A program made the translations under genes and the position numbers. Shown here one piece after another: positions 27,353-35,403 of a stretch of 64,000 nt of DNA. Below the pieces are notes generated by a model. That model saw nothing but the letters and a program-made list of their open reading frames with translations. It ran no database searches and was not told where the DNA came from. How positions within the stretch are numbered: position 1 is the first letter of the stretch; each line of letters opens with the position of its first letter. This DNA comes from Firmicutes bacterium ZOR0006 (GTDB taxonomy: Bacteria > Bacillota_I > Bacilli_A > Culicoidibacterales > ZOR0006): NCBI GenBank assembly GCA_000798955.1, contig JTLC01000010.1, forward strand, positions 51,553-115,552. The letters are read 5' to 3'.

Positions 27353-27383
27353 ATTATAACACCATACTTTAAACAAACAAGTA
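27353..27383 (-). promoter_or_regulatory. azoR promoter with candidate HxlR operator
   Basis: On the minus strand: TTGTTT, 16-bp spacer, TATAAT (plus-strand coordinates 27375-27380 and 27353-27358). TACTT - 9 nt - AAGTA (27365-27383) overlaps the -35 and spacer, where a repressor dimer would block RNA polymerase. Confidence 0.6.
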
Positions 27384-27436
27384 CGCATAAAAAAAAGAGT
27401 CACTATGGAAATGTAAAGTGAATAAAGGAGATTTTG

Positions 27437-27754
27437 ATGATGGTAGACTATTATTGCCCACTGGAACATACAACCACAGTTATTGGTGGAAAGTGGAAAT
27501 TACGCATTATTGGTCAATTACAGCAAGGACCAGTCCGCTTTAATACACTAAAAAGACAGGTTGAGGGTATCACTGACTTGATGTTGACAAAATCACTGAA
27601 AGAATTAGTGGCGGCAGGTGTTGTCGTCCGCAAACAATACGAAAGTATTCCCCCACATGTCGAATATCAACTTACACAAGCAGGACAAGCATTGCTTATT
27701 GCTTTAGAGCCTGTAGCTGAGTGGTCAGAAACGATGCTCATGCAAAATCAGTAA
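27437..27754 (+). CDS. HxlR-family transcription regulator
   Basis: 105 residues, winged helix-turn-helix dimer. 'CPLEHTTTVIGGKWKLRIIGQL' is the family's N-terminal signature, and its single Cys near residue 7 is at the place of the redox-sensing Cys of YodB/HypR/QorR. Divergent transcription from azoR-pirin fits a quinone/electrophile-responsive repressor. ATG 27437 with AAAGGAG 6 nt upstream; 27440 is an alternative. prmA follows 20 bp downstream, probably co-transcribed by chance of insertion. Confidence 0.9.
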   Translation: MMVDYYCPLEHTTTVIGGKWKLRIIGQLQQGPVRFNTLKRQVEGITDLMLTKSLKELVAAGVVVRKQYESIPPHVEYQLTQAGQALLIALEPVAEWSETMLMQNQ

Positions 27755-27774
27755 TAGAGAGAGAAGGTTAGTAG

Positions 27775-28692
27775 ATGAACTATCAAGAATGTACATATTA
27801 CACAAACGTAGAGGCAGCAGATATTATCGTTGCTTTTATTAATGAATATAATTTTGGTGTTATCATTGAAGATAGTAGCGATTTAACACGGGAATTTGAA
27901 GATCGTTTCGGTGAAATTTATCAATTGAATGCAGCAGACTATCCTGAAACAGGAGTGCGGATTAAATTTTATGTACCTGAGAATGAAGATGGCCGGGAGC
28001 AACTTGCACAATTACAACAACAAATCACAACATTACCACTCGATCGCACACCAGATCGCTGGGAGTTTAGTGAAGTTGCGGATACCGATTGGGATCAATA
28101 CTGGAAAGATGATTATCAACCAATTCAATTGAGCCAACGCGTTGTCGTGAGTCCAACCTGGATTGAATATCCGATTACAAACGATGAAATCGTAGTAAAC
28201 ATTGATCCGAAAATGGCATTTGGAACAGGGAGCCATGAAACAACGCAATTATGCGCCCAGTTGCTTGATGACTACGTGACTCAACAAGATCAAGTAATCG
28301 ATATTGGTACGGGAACAGGAATTTTGGCAATTATTGCTAAAAAACTTGGTGCACAAGCGGTTATGGCTACAGACCTCGATCAAGTTGCAGTTGATACAGC
28401 ACAAGAAAACATGCACATTAATAATGTTGAAGTTGCGGTGTTGAAAGCAGATAAATTGGCTGCGATAGCATTTGAACCAACAATGATTGTTGCGAATATC
28501 GTGTATGATGTCATTTCACTTTTAATTCCACAAGTGTATGAAAAATTACCAGTCGGTGGTAGCTTTATTACTTCAGGTCTCAATGAAGAGCAAGGTGAAG
28601 CAATTGCTGAACAACTACTCAATCAGGGGTTTGAAATTGTTGAACATCGCTTACTTAATGGTTGGGCTGGAATTATCGCCGAAAAAAATTAA
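27775..28692 (+). CDS. prmA: Ribosomal protein L11 methyltransferase
   Basis: 305 residues. Methylates L11 with S-adenosylmethionine. The N-terminal substrate-recognition domain is followed by 'MAFGTGSHETTQLC' and the SAM-binding 'VIDIGTGTGILAIIAKKLGA'; 'VANIVYDVI' corresponds to the N(I/L)xxxxL catalytic region. GAGAGAAGG precedes ATG. In many Bacilli prmA directly follows dnaJ; here 10 kb separates them. Confidence 0.94.
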   Translation: MNYQECTYYTNVEAADIIVAFINEYNFGVIIEDSSDLTREFEDRFGEIYQLNAADYPETGVRIKFYVPENEDGREQLAQLQQQITTLPLDRTPDRWEFSEVADTDWDQYWKDDYQPIQLSQRVVVSPTWIEYPITNDEIVVNIDPKMAFGTGSHETTQLCAQLLDDYVTQQDQVIDIGTGTGILAIIAKKLGAQAVMATDLDQVAVDTAQENMHINNVEVAVLKADKLAAIAFEPTMIVANIVYDVISLLIPQVYEKLPVGGSFITSGLNEEQGEAIAEQLLNQGFEIVEHRLLNGWAGIIAEKN

Positions 28693-28696
28693 CTAC

Positions 28697-28730
28697 AAAA
28701 TGCCCACTTCGATTGAAGTGGGCATTTTTG
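28697..28730. terminator. Terminator between prmA and the minus-strand XRE operon
   Basis: AAAATGCCCACTTC / GAAGTGGGCATTTT stem with GATT loop, T and A runs on both sides. Confidence 0.92.
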
Positions 28731-28746
28731 TATAGATGTGTCATTG

Positions 28747-28992
28747 TTAGAGTTCAATCAAAACTTCATCGCCATCAGCACTTTTAATTTCAATGAATGT
28801 ACCTGGATGAGTGTGACGTACTTGCTTAATCACGTTGAAAATACGAACAACATCTGAACGTGAAAGTGAAGCATCGAAGGTTTGGCTATTGAGTATTGAT
28901 TGGGAAATATACCTGCCAAGGCGATTGAAAAGCAGCCAATAAGGAATTGAAATACGAACAGTACGACTATCACTGATGATTTTGATTTTCAT
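28747..28992 (-). CDS. Small protein with YvlB/LiaX-N-like domain
   Basis: 81 residues of the pattern '[basic-hydrophobic] ... VRISIP ... IEIKSADGDEVLIEL'. The same layout (ILIE..DSVRVNLP ... VEIDSAEGDTIRILVE) forms the C-terminal half of the regulator encoded just upstream, so the two are paralogous domains. The ending resembles the short N-terminal domain of YvlB/LiaX-type DUF4097 proteins. Its ATG immediately follows the stop codon of the regulator (TAAATG), implying coupled translation. Confidence 0.7.
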   Translation of the reverse strand: MKIKIISDSRTVRISIPYWLLFNRLGRYISQSILNSQTFDASLSRSDVVRIFNVIKQVRHTHPGTFIEIKSADGDEVLIEL

Positions 28993-29481
28993 TTATTCAA
29001 CCAAGATTCGGATAGTATCACCTTCGGCACTATCAATTTCGACTAAATTCCCCAAAAATCCACTTTCGACAAGCAATAAAATTTGTGAAAAATCCAGAGA
29101 CTCTAACTGTTTGTTACCGCTGACTTGCGGTAGTTTCATACCAACATCAATAGCGACTTGTAAGAGTGGCAACGGAAGATTCACCCGAACAGAATCCCCA
29201 GTTTCTGTTTCTATTAAAATACGTAATGTTAATTCTTCAAAAGCTTTCCGTTCATCTTCAGGAATATAACGTGCTGTTGAGTCATTGCCTAATAGCGTAT
29301 CGACACTCACATGAAAAAATTGTGCGAGTGGAATTAACAGCATAATGTCTGGACAAGTTAAATCATTTTCCCACTTTGAAACGGCTTGAGCAGAAATCCC
29401 CAACGCTGTGGCGACGTCTTCTTGTGTAAGCCCCTTTTCTTTTCGATAATTTGCAATCCGTTTTCCAACTGTTGTTTCCAT
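28993..29481 (-). CDS. XRE-family regulator with YvlB-like C-terminal domain
   Basis: 162 residues: helix-turn-helix of the XRE/Cro type (residues 1-65: 'IANYRKEKGLTQEDVATALGISAQAVSKWEND') followed by a domain with 'VRVNLPLPLLQVAIDVG' and 'LVEIDSAEGDTIRILVE' homologous to the 81-residue downstream product. AGGAGG lies upstream of ATG. Probably autoregulated; the tail may sense the small partner by domain-domain contact, which is inference. Confidence 0.85.
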   Translation of the reverse strand: METTVGKRIANYRKEKGLTQEDVATALGISAQAVSKWENDLTCPDIMLLIPLAQFFHVSVDTLLGNDSTARYIPEDERKAFEELTLRILIETETGDSVRVNLPLPLLQVAIDVGMKLPQVSGNKQLESLDFSQILLLVESGFLGNLVEIDSAEGDTIRILVE

Positions 29482-29595
29482 AAAACGACTCCTCCTTACT
29501 TACTGCAAATCGGCTTGCAAGTAAGATTAATTTTATTATAAAAGAATGAGAGAGGAAAATATAGCACTTTATTGTTGAGAAAGAATCTATTCTTC

Positions 29596-29630
29596 CAACT
29601 TTTAGTTGAATATGCCGCAACTAAAAGTTG
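29596..29630. promoter_or_regulatory. 13-bp inverted repeat in the XRE/transporter gap
   Basis: CAACTTTTAGTTG and CAACTAAAAGTTG with a 9-nt loop, each arm itself nearly palindromic. Only five T follow on the plus strand. It could be the XRE operator or a weak terminator. A second palindrome AAGAATCTATTCTT is at 29581-29594. Confidence 0.55.
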
Positions 29631-29685
29631 ATTTTTAAGAGAAGATATATTTTTACTAAAAAAATTAGAAAAGTGGGTATATAAT

Positions 29686-29715
29686 TTGACATATTGATAA
29701 ATGTTGATATATAAT
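29686..29715 (+). promoter_or_regulatory. Promoter of the leader ORF/transporter transcript
   Basis: TTGACA, 18-bp spacer, TATAAT. The transcript would carry a leader of about 185 nt with a hairpin CATCGAAG/CTTCGATG at 29736-29753. Confidence 0.7.
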
Positions 29716-29788
29716 TGTTGATGCTGACAAACCATCGAAGGGCTTCGATGTATACGTCAAGGTGAAGTAAAGGAAAGGTGCGAAAAAA

Positions 29789-29911
29789 ATGTTGGATGTT
29801 TTTCAGCAACAAAATCGCCATAGTGTCATCACTCACACACGGAATCGATGTTGCACGTGGGGAATTTTAAGCGAATATAAGACAGAGAAAAGAGGAAAAA
29901 TTTTATGTTAA
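29789..29911 (+). CDS. Cys-containing leader peptide (upstream ORF)
   Basis: 40 codons with AGGAAAGGTG 8 nt before ATG. The product includes adjacent Cys-Cys ('NRCCTW', residues 21-22) and ends with Cys just before its stop; the stop overlaps the first codons of the transporter gene (ATG at 29905, leader TAA at 29909-29911). The position in a long structured leader of a cystine-type transporter suggests that translation of the Cys codons reports cysteinyl-tRNA supply and couples to transporter translation. Not matched to a named leader family. Confidence 0.6.
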   Translation: MLDVFQQQNRHSVITHTRNRCCTWGILSEYKTEKRGKILC

Positions 29912-31311
29912 CAGGGCCATTTTTTGAACAATTTTTAGGTCTGACGTCACCATTCACATTAGGGGCAATTGTTGCGTTAGTCGGAGTATTTGGAATTTTA
30001 TTTATGTTGCAGCAAAAACGCGTGAAATTTTCACGACGGATGTTTATTGCAATGGGACTTGGATTAGGAATGGGAATTCTCTTGCAACTACTTGCCGGGA
30101 TACCAGATGATCCAACACAAGTAGTTTGGTTACAAGAGACAACAACTTGGTATAGTTTATTTGGAAGTGGCTTCACGAAGCTCTTACAAATGTTAGTTAT
30201 TCCAATTGTATTTGTTTCAATTGTTCGTGTGATTATGAACTTAGAAGGACAGAATCTTGGGAAATTGACATCACGCACAATTTTATGGTTATTAGGAACA
30301 ACAGCAATTGCAGCAATTATCGGGATGATTCTCGCAAATGTTTTCCAACTTGGAAGTGGACTAGAACTGATTGCTACTGAAGTTGAAGCCAAAGAAGTGA
30401 CAAATATTGTCACAACCTTCTTGAATTTAATTCCAGCGAATCCAGTCAAAAGTATGGTTGAAGGAAATATTGTTGCCATTGTAATTTTTGCGTTATTTAT
30501 TGGGGTAGCAACAAAGCGAATGGGTAGCCGAAAACCAGAACAAATTGCACCAGTGAAAGATTTTGTTGAGGCAAGTTACCAAATTTTGATGAGCGTTGCG
30601 ATGTCGATTATTAAATTAATGCCTTACGGAATTGTCGCATTATTAGCCTCAACAATTGCCGGTCGAGGATTATCAGCAATTCTTTCAGTTGGAATGGTTG
30701 TTGTTGTGATTTACTTAGCGTTATTCATTCAATTTGGAATTCATCTTTTGATTTTAACAGGGCATGGATTGAATCCATGGCAATATGTTCGTAAAGGGTA
30801 TGAGCCACTTTTATTTGCCTTTACATCACGTTCAAGTCTCGGAACATTACCAGTTACGCTGGAAACATTAACACAGAATCTCGGTGTAAGTGTCGGAACA
30901 GCAAACTTTGTTGGAAGTCTCGGAACGACAATGGGGATGAATGGATGTGCTGGAATTTATCCGGCTGTTTTAGCAGTCATGCTTGCTCGAATGACAGGAA
31001 CACCAATGGATGCTAGTTTTTACATTTTATTATTAATCGTGATTACGTTAGGTTCAATTGGGATTGCCGGTATTCCAGGAACAGCGACAGTTGCTGCATC
31101 AGTAACCTTAAATGGTGTCGGATTAGGTTCAGCTTTTAGCTACATCGGTCCAGTTTTAGGGATTGACCCAATTTTAGATATGGGACGAACAATGATCAAT
31201 GTTAGTGGTACTATGACAACGGCAATTGTTGTTGATCGCTCAATGGGAACGTTAGATGTAGCGAGTTATAACCAAAGTGGTCAACATTTAGACGAGGAAA
31301 TTGAAGCCTAA
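29905..31311 (+). CDS. tcyP: Dicarboxylate/amino acid:cation symporter, probable cystine importer (TcyP-like)
   Basis: 468 residues, DAACS family with eight membrane segments and re-entrant loops. 'SLGTLPVTLETLTQNLGVS' (HP1-like), 'GSLGTTMGMNGCAGIYPAV' and 'GIAGIPGTATVAASVTLNGVG' (HP2-like) match the TcyP/YhcL branch more than glutamate GltP, which supports cystine uptake. AGAGGAAAA precedes ATG. The Cys-bearing leader ORF overlaps its start. Next downstream is an FAD disulphide reductase/NADH oxidase, fitting thiol metabolism. Confidence 0.82.
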   Translation: MLTGPFFEQFLGLTSPFTLGAIVALVGVFGILFMLQQKRVKFSRRMFIAMGLGLGMGILLQLLAGIPDDPTQVVWLQETTTWYSLFGSGFTKLLQMLVIPIVFVSIVRVIMNLEGQNLGKLTSRTILWLLGTTAIAAIIGMILANVFQLGSGLELIATEVEAKEVTNIVTTFLNLIPANPVKSMVEGNIVAIVIFALFIGVATKRMGSRKPEQIAPVKDFVEASYQILMSVAMSIIKLMPYGIVALLASTIAGRGLSAILSVGMVVVVIYLALFIQFGIHLLILTGHGLNPWQYVRKGYEPLLFAFTSRSSLGTLPVTLETLTQNLGVSVGTANFVGSLGTTMGMNGCAGIYPAVLAVMLARMTGTPMDASFYILLLIVITLGSIGIAGIPGTATVAASVTLNGVGLGSAFSYIGPVLGIDPILDMGRTMINVSGTMTTAIVVDRSMGTLDVASYNQSGQHLDEEIEA

Positions 31312-31329
31312 GAATTACTGTGCTATAAT
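31301..31329 (+). promoter_or_regulatory. Promoter of the FAD oxidoreductase gene
   Basis: TTGAAG, 17-bp spacer, TATAAT; the -35 is inside the last codons of the transporter gene. Confidence 0.65.
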
Positions 31330-31365
31330 GAGGCACTTACCAAAAAAACGAAAGGTGGAATGAAG

Positions 31366-32694
31366 ATGAAGGTCATCATTATTGGAGGAATTGCTGGAGG
31401 AGCGACAACGGCAGCGAAGTTGAACCGTGTCAACCCACAAGCACAAATTACGATGTATGAAAAAGAAGATTATGTTTCGTTTGGGGCTTGTGGCTTACCA
31501 TATTTTATTGGGAATCAATTTCATCAACCCGAAGGCATGATTAATCGTACACCAGAACAATTTGCAAAGACAGGTATTCAGGTGAAAATTCGCCATGAAG
31601 TTATTGCGATCGACAGTGAGGCAAAGACAGTTCGTGTTCGTAATCTCGAAACGAATGAAGTCTTTGTTGATCATTATGATCGCTTAGTTCTTGCAACTGG
31701 GGCAAAACCAATTATTCCACCATTTCCAGGAATTGAGCTTGACCATATTTTTACGTTTACAAAATTAAATGATGGAACAGCAATTAAAGATCAGCTCGAA
31801 ACAGCACAGAATATTACCATTGTTGGTGGTGGCTTCATCGGTTTAGAATTAGCTGAACAACTCCATGAATTAGGGAAAAAAGTTCGCGTAATTGAGCTAG
31901 CGAGTCATGTAATGGGGAAAGTGTTTGACCCTGAAATTAGTGAAAAACTAGCAGCTGAATTACAAACGAATGGAATAGATTTACACCTTGAAGAAGCGGT
32001 AACGAGCTTCAATGGTGATGGGGTTGTGCAAGAAGTTGTCACAAATAAAGCGACATATGCTACGGACTTAGTTATCCTTGCTATTGGGTTTCAACCAAAC
32101 GTTGAGTTAGTAGCTGGACTAGGTTTCGCACAGTTTGAAAATGGTGCCATCATCGTTGATAATCAAGGTAAAACATCAATACCTGACATCTATGCAGTTG
32201 GAGATTGTGCAACAGTGGAAAATCGGATTTTACAAGAACCAATGTACTTGCCATTAGCAACAACAGCAAATAAATTAGGACGAATTGTTGGTGAAGTAGT
32301 TGGTGGCTTAGATAGCCATTTCCCGGGGATGCTAGCTAGTTCAGGAATTCGTTGTCTCGGAATCGAAGCTGGGGCAACAGGTTTAAATGAACAAATTGCG
32401 AGAGCAAAAGGACTTCAGTATAAAGTTAAAACAATTACGGATAAAGATCACGCCGGTTATGTGAAAGGTGCAGTTGAATTAACAATAAAGCTGGTGTATC
32501 ATGCTGAAACTAAAGTTATTCTAGGTGGACAAATTGTTGGACCAAAAAATGCTGTTTTACGTGTTGATGTTTTAGCAGCAGCTATTTATAAAGGAATGAC
32601 AACTGATGAGTTAGGCCTATTAGACCTCGTCTATTCACCACCATTTTCACGGACATGGGATATTCTCAACGTCGCAGGAAACGTCAGTAAATAA
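31366..32694 (+). CDS. CoA-disulfide reductase/NADH oxidase family flavoprotein
   Basis: 442 residues, pyridine nucleotide-disulphide oxidoreductase fold: FAD Rossmann 'IIGGIAGGATTAAKL', single redox Cys in 'SFGACGLPYFIG' (around residue 42), NAD Rossmann 'TIVGGGFIGLELAEQL', FAD-contact 'DIYAVGDCA' and C-terminal dimerisation domain. The single-Cys form is shared by CoA-disulphide reductase and water-forming NADH oxidase; sequence does not separate them. ATG 31366 has AAGGTGG 8 nt upstream; 31360 is too close. Three structured repeats follow the stop. Confidence 0.88.
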   Translation: MKVIIIGGIAGGATTAAKLNRVNPQAQITMYEKEDYVSFGACGLPYFIGNQFHQPEGMINRTPEQFAKTGIQVKIRHEVIAIDSEAKTVRVRNLETNEVFVDHYDRLVLATGAKPIIPPFPGIELDHIFTFTKLNDGTAIKDQLETAQNITIVGGGFIGLELAEQLHELGKKVRVIELASHVMGKVFDPEISEKLAAELQTNGIDLHLEEAVTSFNGDGVVQEVVTNKATYATDLVILAIGFQPNVELVAGLGFAQFENGAIIVDNQGKTSIPDIYAVGDCATVENRILQEPMYLPLATTANKLGRIVGEVVGGLDSHFPGMLASSGIRCLGIEAGATGLNEQIARAKGLQYKVKTITDKDHAGYVKGAVELTIKLVYHAETKVILGGQIVGPKNAVLRVDVLAAAIYKGMTTDELGLLDLVYSPPFSRTWDILNVAGNVSK

Positions 32695-32698
32695 CCAA

Positions 32699-32830
32699 GT
32701 GCTGAGCACGGTTTTACAAACAAAACCTTCGAGGTAAAATCACTTCCGGAATGCCAGAAAATCTTCAACAATTGAGTAAAAGAATTCAAATTGATGAAGA
32801 TGTCTGGCGAGGAAGTGAAGTGCGAAGCAT
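32699..32830 (+). repeat. Structured 3'-UTR element, copy E
   Basis: Begins 5 nt after the stop. Closing helix gtgct-GA-gcac (32699-32709) with gtgc-GA-agcat (32820-32830). First hairpin ttttac/gtaaaa; second hairpin acttcc/ggaagt base, gccaga/tctggc middle, atcttca/tgaagat distal. All helices differ in sequence from other copies but keep pairing. Confidence 0.88.
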
Positions 32831-32845
32831 GCCGAAAATAACCAA

Positions 32846-32979
32846 GTGCTGAAGCCGTTTTTCACAGCAAGTATATGCAGGGTGAAAAAGTGGTGGCGAC
32901 GAAAATAAGGAAATGACTGGATTCAAAGAAAATGAGTTCAGTCGTTTTCGATTTTCAGCCAACCACTAGGCTGAAGCAT
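32846..32979 (+). repeat. Structured 3'-UTR element, copy F
   Basis: Closing helix gtgct-GA-agcc with ggct-GA-agcat. The second hairpin has base agtggtggc/gccaaccact, covarying with copies D and L, and a distal arm like copy D. Confidence 0.88.
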
Positions 32980-32993
32980 GCCGAGAAAGTTGA

Positions 32994-33082
32994 GTGTTTG
33001 AAGCCGTTACTTCAAAACAGGAAGTGAAGGAAACATCAGGGCGGTATGTCGCATAAGTAAATACTGATAGTCGGCTGACACC
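32994..33082 (+). repeat. Structured element, copy G (truncated)
   Basis: Has the start GTGTTTGAAGCC, a first hairpin acttc/gaagt and the left arm of a K-like second hairpin (GCGGTATGTC..ATACTGATAGTCGGCTGA) but no right half. The promoter of the next small gene starts where the unit breaks off. Confidence 0.7.
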
Positions 33083-33109
33083 GCTGTAGTACTCAAAAAA
33101 CAAAAGCGT

Positions 33110-33138
33110 TTTCAATTTTTGGCGAATATTGCTATAAT
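33110..33138 (+). promoter_or_regulatory. Promoter of the 58-residue gene
   Basis: TTTCAA, 17-bp spacer, TATAAT. Confidence 0.65.
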
Positions 33139-33168
33139 AAGAGCAAAGCACAAAAAGGAGAAAAACAA

Positions 33169-33345
33169 ATGGAAAATTTAACTGTAACTGAAATTGCTGC
33201 TGAAATTCGCAGTGTCTATGATGATGGGACATTTATTTATGTTGAATTAGGTGATGCTATGGTTGAAATTGAACGAAATGATGTAGCAAATCCTGAAGAA
33301 GTAACAATTGATGAACTAGCTGAACTTATTGCGAAATTTTATTAA
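33169..33345 (+). CDS. Small acidic protein of unknown function
   Basis: 58 residues, rich in Glu and Asp, with the look of a compact beta-then-helix fold ('IRSVYDDGTFIYVELGDAMVEIER' then 'EVTIDELAELIAKFY'). AAAGGAG is 11 nt before ATG, with a good promoter upstream and a strong terminator just after, so it is very probably a real gene despite its length. No family recognised. Confidence 0.75.
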   Translation: MENLTVTEIAAEIRSVYDDGTFIYVELGDAMVEIERNDVANPEEVTIDELAELIAKFY

Positions 33346-33351
33346 GCAAAC

Positions 33352-33382
33352 AAAAAACGCCCATTGATTTGGGCGTTTTTTG
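33352..33382. terminator. Bidirectional terminator after the 58-residue gene
   Basis: AAAAAACGCCCA / TGGGCGTTTTTT stem between convergent genes. Confidence 0.92.
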
Positions 33383-33388
33383 TTTGAA

Positions 33389-33580
33389 TTATTTATTGTC
33401 ATTATCGAGATGCTCATTTTTATCCCAAGTTTTGTGGAACCAGAAATAACGACCGACTAAAGCCCCTGAAATGAAGATAATCAGCGTGGCAATTAAAAGG
33501 GGAATGTTATCCCGGGCAATGAGGGCAAAACCAACAAAAATGACAGGCAGTAAAAGTAAAATTAGAATAACGCTTTTCAT
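33389..33580 (-). CDS. Small two-helix membrane protein
   Basis: 63 residues: two hydrophobic segments (about 3-21 and 28-48) with a short charged turn, then a hydrophilic tail 'HKTWDKNEHLDNDNK'. AAAGGTGGG precedes ATG. Function not recognisable; small membrane proteins like this often associate with larger transporters or kinases. Confidence 0.65.
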   Translation of the reverse strand: MKSVILILLLLPVIFVGFALIARDNIPLLIATLIIFISGALVGRYFWFHKTWDKNEHLDNDNK

Positions 33581-33665
33581 AGGAAACCCACCTTTATTCG
33601 AAAATGTACTTTATTATGCCACGTTTACAACAAAAAGCCAAATTTTTTCTGCTTTTTAGAAAAAA

Positions 33666-34304
33666 TTAGTTATCAAGTGCACTAGCAGCTACCGCAAATT
33701 CAGCTTGGCTTGGTAAGACTTGCTTTTCTTTGACTGGGAATGTGGCATCGAAAGCTGCTGTTGCTTCCGGATCAAGAGCGAAAACATCTGAAAAAATGAT
33801 TTGTCCGCTTAAATTCGTGTTTGTCGCTGCCGTGAGTGGAAGTACTTGAAGTCCTTTGTAAAAATTCCCATCGGGCATCGCCACACCGAAGTGTTTTCCA
33901 CCAATAAAGCCATAAGGTTCGTAGTGATGAGGATAACCGAGAATGACAACCGCAAGCGCAGAGGTTTTTTTTGCTGCTTCTAAGAAGTGGGTGATGAGTT
34001 GGCGTCCAAACCCTTTTCGGTGATAATCCGGATGAATTGATACCGGGCCAAAAGTCAGTGTTAGTCGTTCACTGCCGTCAGCTGCAATAATTTTTGAGCG
34101 GGTCGTGAAAAGACTACCGATAATTTTGCCATCGACTTCAATAATAAATGAAAGTTCGGGTAAATAATCGGGGTGGTTGCGCATTTGATGAACAAGGTAA
34201 TGTTCTTCGCAACCGGGAACATATAAATTATAGAATGCTTCGCGTGTAAGTAGTTCGACTTGATGGAAATCAGCAGGCTGTTCATGGCGAATAATAGTAG
34301 ACAT
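33666..34304 (-). CDS. GNAT-family N-acetyltransferase (YhbS-like)
   Basis: 212 residues. 'IIRHEQPADFHQVELLTREAF' start, 'LTFGPVSIHPDYHRKGFGRQLITHFLEAAKK' containing the acetyl-CoA loop (HRKGFGRQL), and 'VVILGYPHHYEPYGF' are hallmarks of the YhbS-type GNAT group, which extends beyond the core fold. Substrate unknown. AAAGGAGGG precedes ATG. Transcribed alone. Confidence 0.87.
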   Translation of the reverse strand: MSTIIRHEQPADFHQVELLTREAFYNLYVPGCEEHYLVHQMRNHPDYLPELSFIIEVDGKIIGSLFTTRSKIIAADGSERLTLTFGPVSIHPDYHRKGFGRQLITHFLEAAKKTSALAVVILGYPHHYEPYGFIGGKHFGVAMPDGNFYKGLQVLPLTAATNTNLSGQIIFSDVFALDPEATAAFDATFPVKEKQVLPSQAEFAVAASALDN

Positions 34305-34391
34305 AAGGGAAACCCTCCTTTAATAATGATAGCTTTAGTATACTAAATTCTGGATAAAAAGCGAATTTAATTTCAGAATGAAAAGCAATAC

Positions 34392-34421
34392 TTGATTTTT
34401 GTTTGTGAAAATCAGTATACT
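34392..34421 (+). promoter_or_regulatory. Promoter of rsmE
   Basis: TTGATT, 18-bp spacer, TATACT. Confidence 0.6.
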
Positions 34422-34455
34422 AGAATGATAGAAATATAGGAAAAGAGGAATTGGC

Positions 34456-35199
34456 ATGCAACGCTATTTTATTGATGAAACACAACTGAGTGGTGAGACT
34501 GTGACAATAACTGGTGATGATTTTCACCATTTAAAACGTGTTATGCGTGCAAAACTTGAACAAAAAATTATTGTCTGCTTACCAAATGAACTCACATATT
34601 TAGTCGGAATCAGCGAAATTGCTGATGATTATATTGAGGCACAGATTGTTGAAGAGCTTGAGCAACACGTCGAACTCCCCATCGCTGTGACAATTATTCA
34701 AGGATTACCGAAAGGTGATAAGCTCGAGTATATTATTCAAAAAGCAACAGAACTCGGGATGGCAGAACTCGTACCGTGGGCTGCTAAGCGTGCAATTGTC
34801 AAACTTGATGCTAAAAAAGCAGTAAAAAAAATTGAACGTTGGCAAAAAATTGCGAAAGAAGCTGCGGAGCAATCACACCGCGTTGTTGTCCCGACAATTC
34901 ATGATGTTCAAACAACACAACAAGTTTTAGCAAGTTTGAAGACATTTGATAGTGTGATTATCGCATTTGAAGAAACGGCAAAGGCAGGAACCCATGCGAT
35001 GTTTAAACAGATCGCACAACAATTGACACCAGGGCAACGTGTTGCAATTATTATTGGTCCTGAAGGGGGCTTAAGTGAAGATGAAGTTATTAAGTTCAGT
35101 GAGTATGGAGTAACTGCGAGCTTTGGACCGCGGATTTTACGCACAGAAACAGCATCGAGCTATGCGCTCAGTGCGTTAAGTTATGAACTTGAACTCTAG
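34456..35199 (+). CDS. rsmE: 16S rRNA (uracil(1498)-N(3))-methyltransferase
   Basis: 247 residues, SPOUT fold with a C-terminal trefoil knot. 'ITGDDFHHLKRVMRAKLEQKI' N-terminal PUA-like region, 'QGLPKGDKLEYIIQKATELGM' and 'IIGPEGGLSEDEV' plus 'LGPRILRTETASSYAL'-like ending ('FGPRILRTETASSYAL') are diagnostic. In many Bacilli it follows prmA directly; here 5.8 kb of other genes intervene. Confidence 0.95.
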   Translation: MQRYFIDETQLSGETVTITGDDFHHLKRVMRAKLEQKIIVCLPNELTYLVGISEIADDYIEAQIVEELEQHVELPIAVTIIQGLPKGDKLEYIIQKATELGMAELVPWAAKRAIVKLDAKKAVKKIERWQKIAKEAAEQSHRVVVPTIHDVQTTQQVLASLKTFDSVIIAFEETAKAGTHAMFKQIAQQLTPGQRVAIIIGPEGGLSEDEVIKFSEYGVTASFGPRILRTETASSYALSALSYELEL

Positions 35200-35224
35200 A
35201 GAAAAACTAAGAATACGACGCGAA

Positions 35225-35260
35225 GAGCAGAGCACTGATTGAAAGAGCTCTGCGTTTTTT
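35225..35260 (+). terminator. Terminator after rsmE
   Basis: GCAGAGC / GCTCTGC stem then TTTTTT. Confidence 0.75.
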
Positions 35261-35403
35261 GTTGAAAAAAGCAAAAAATAATCTTTCTTGTAATTTTTCA
35301 TTATTATTGGCATGATGATGCCATATAATATAGGACGTAAAAAAACGTAAGAGTAGGGAGGAGAACGGTAGTTTTGCAATTTTTCGGAAAGAAGTGATGA
35401 ACA

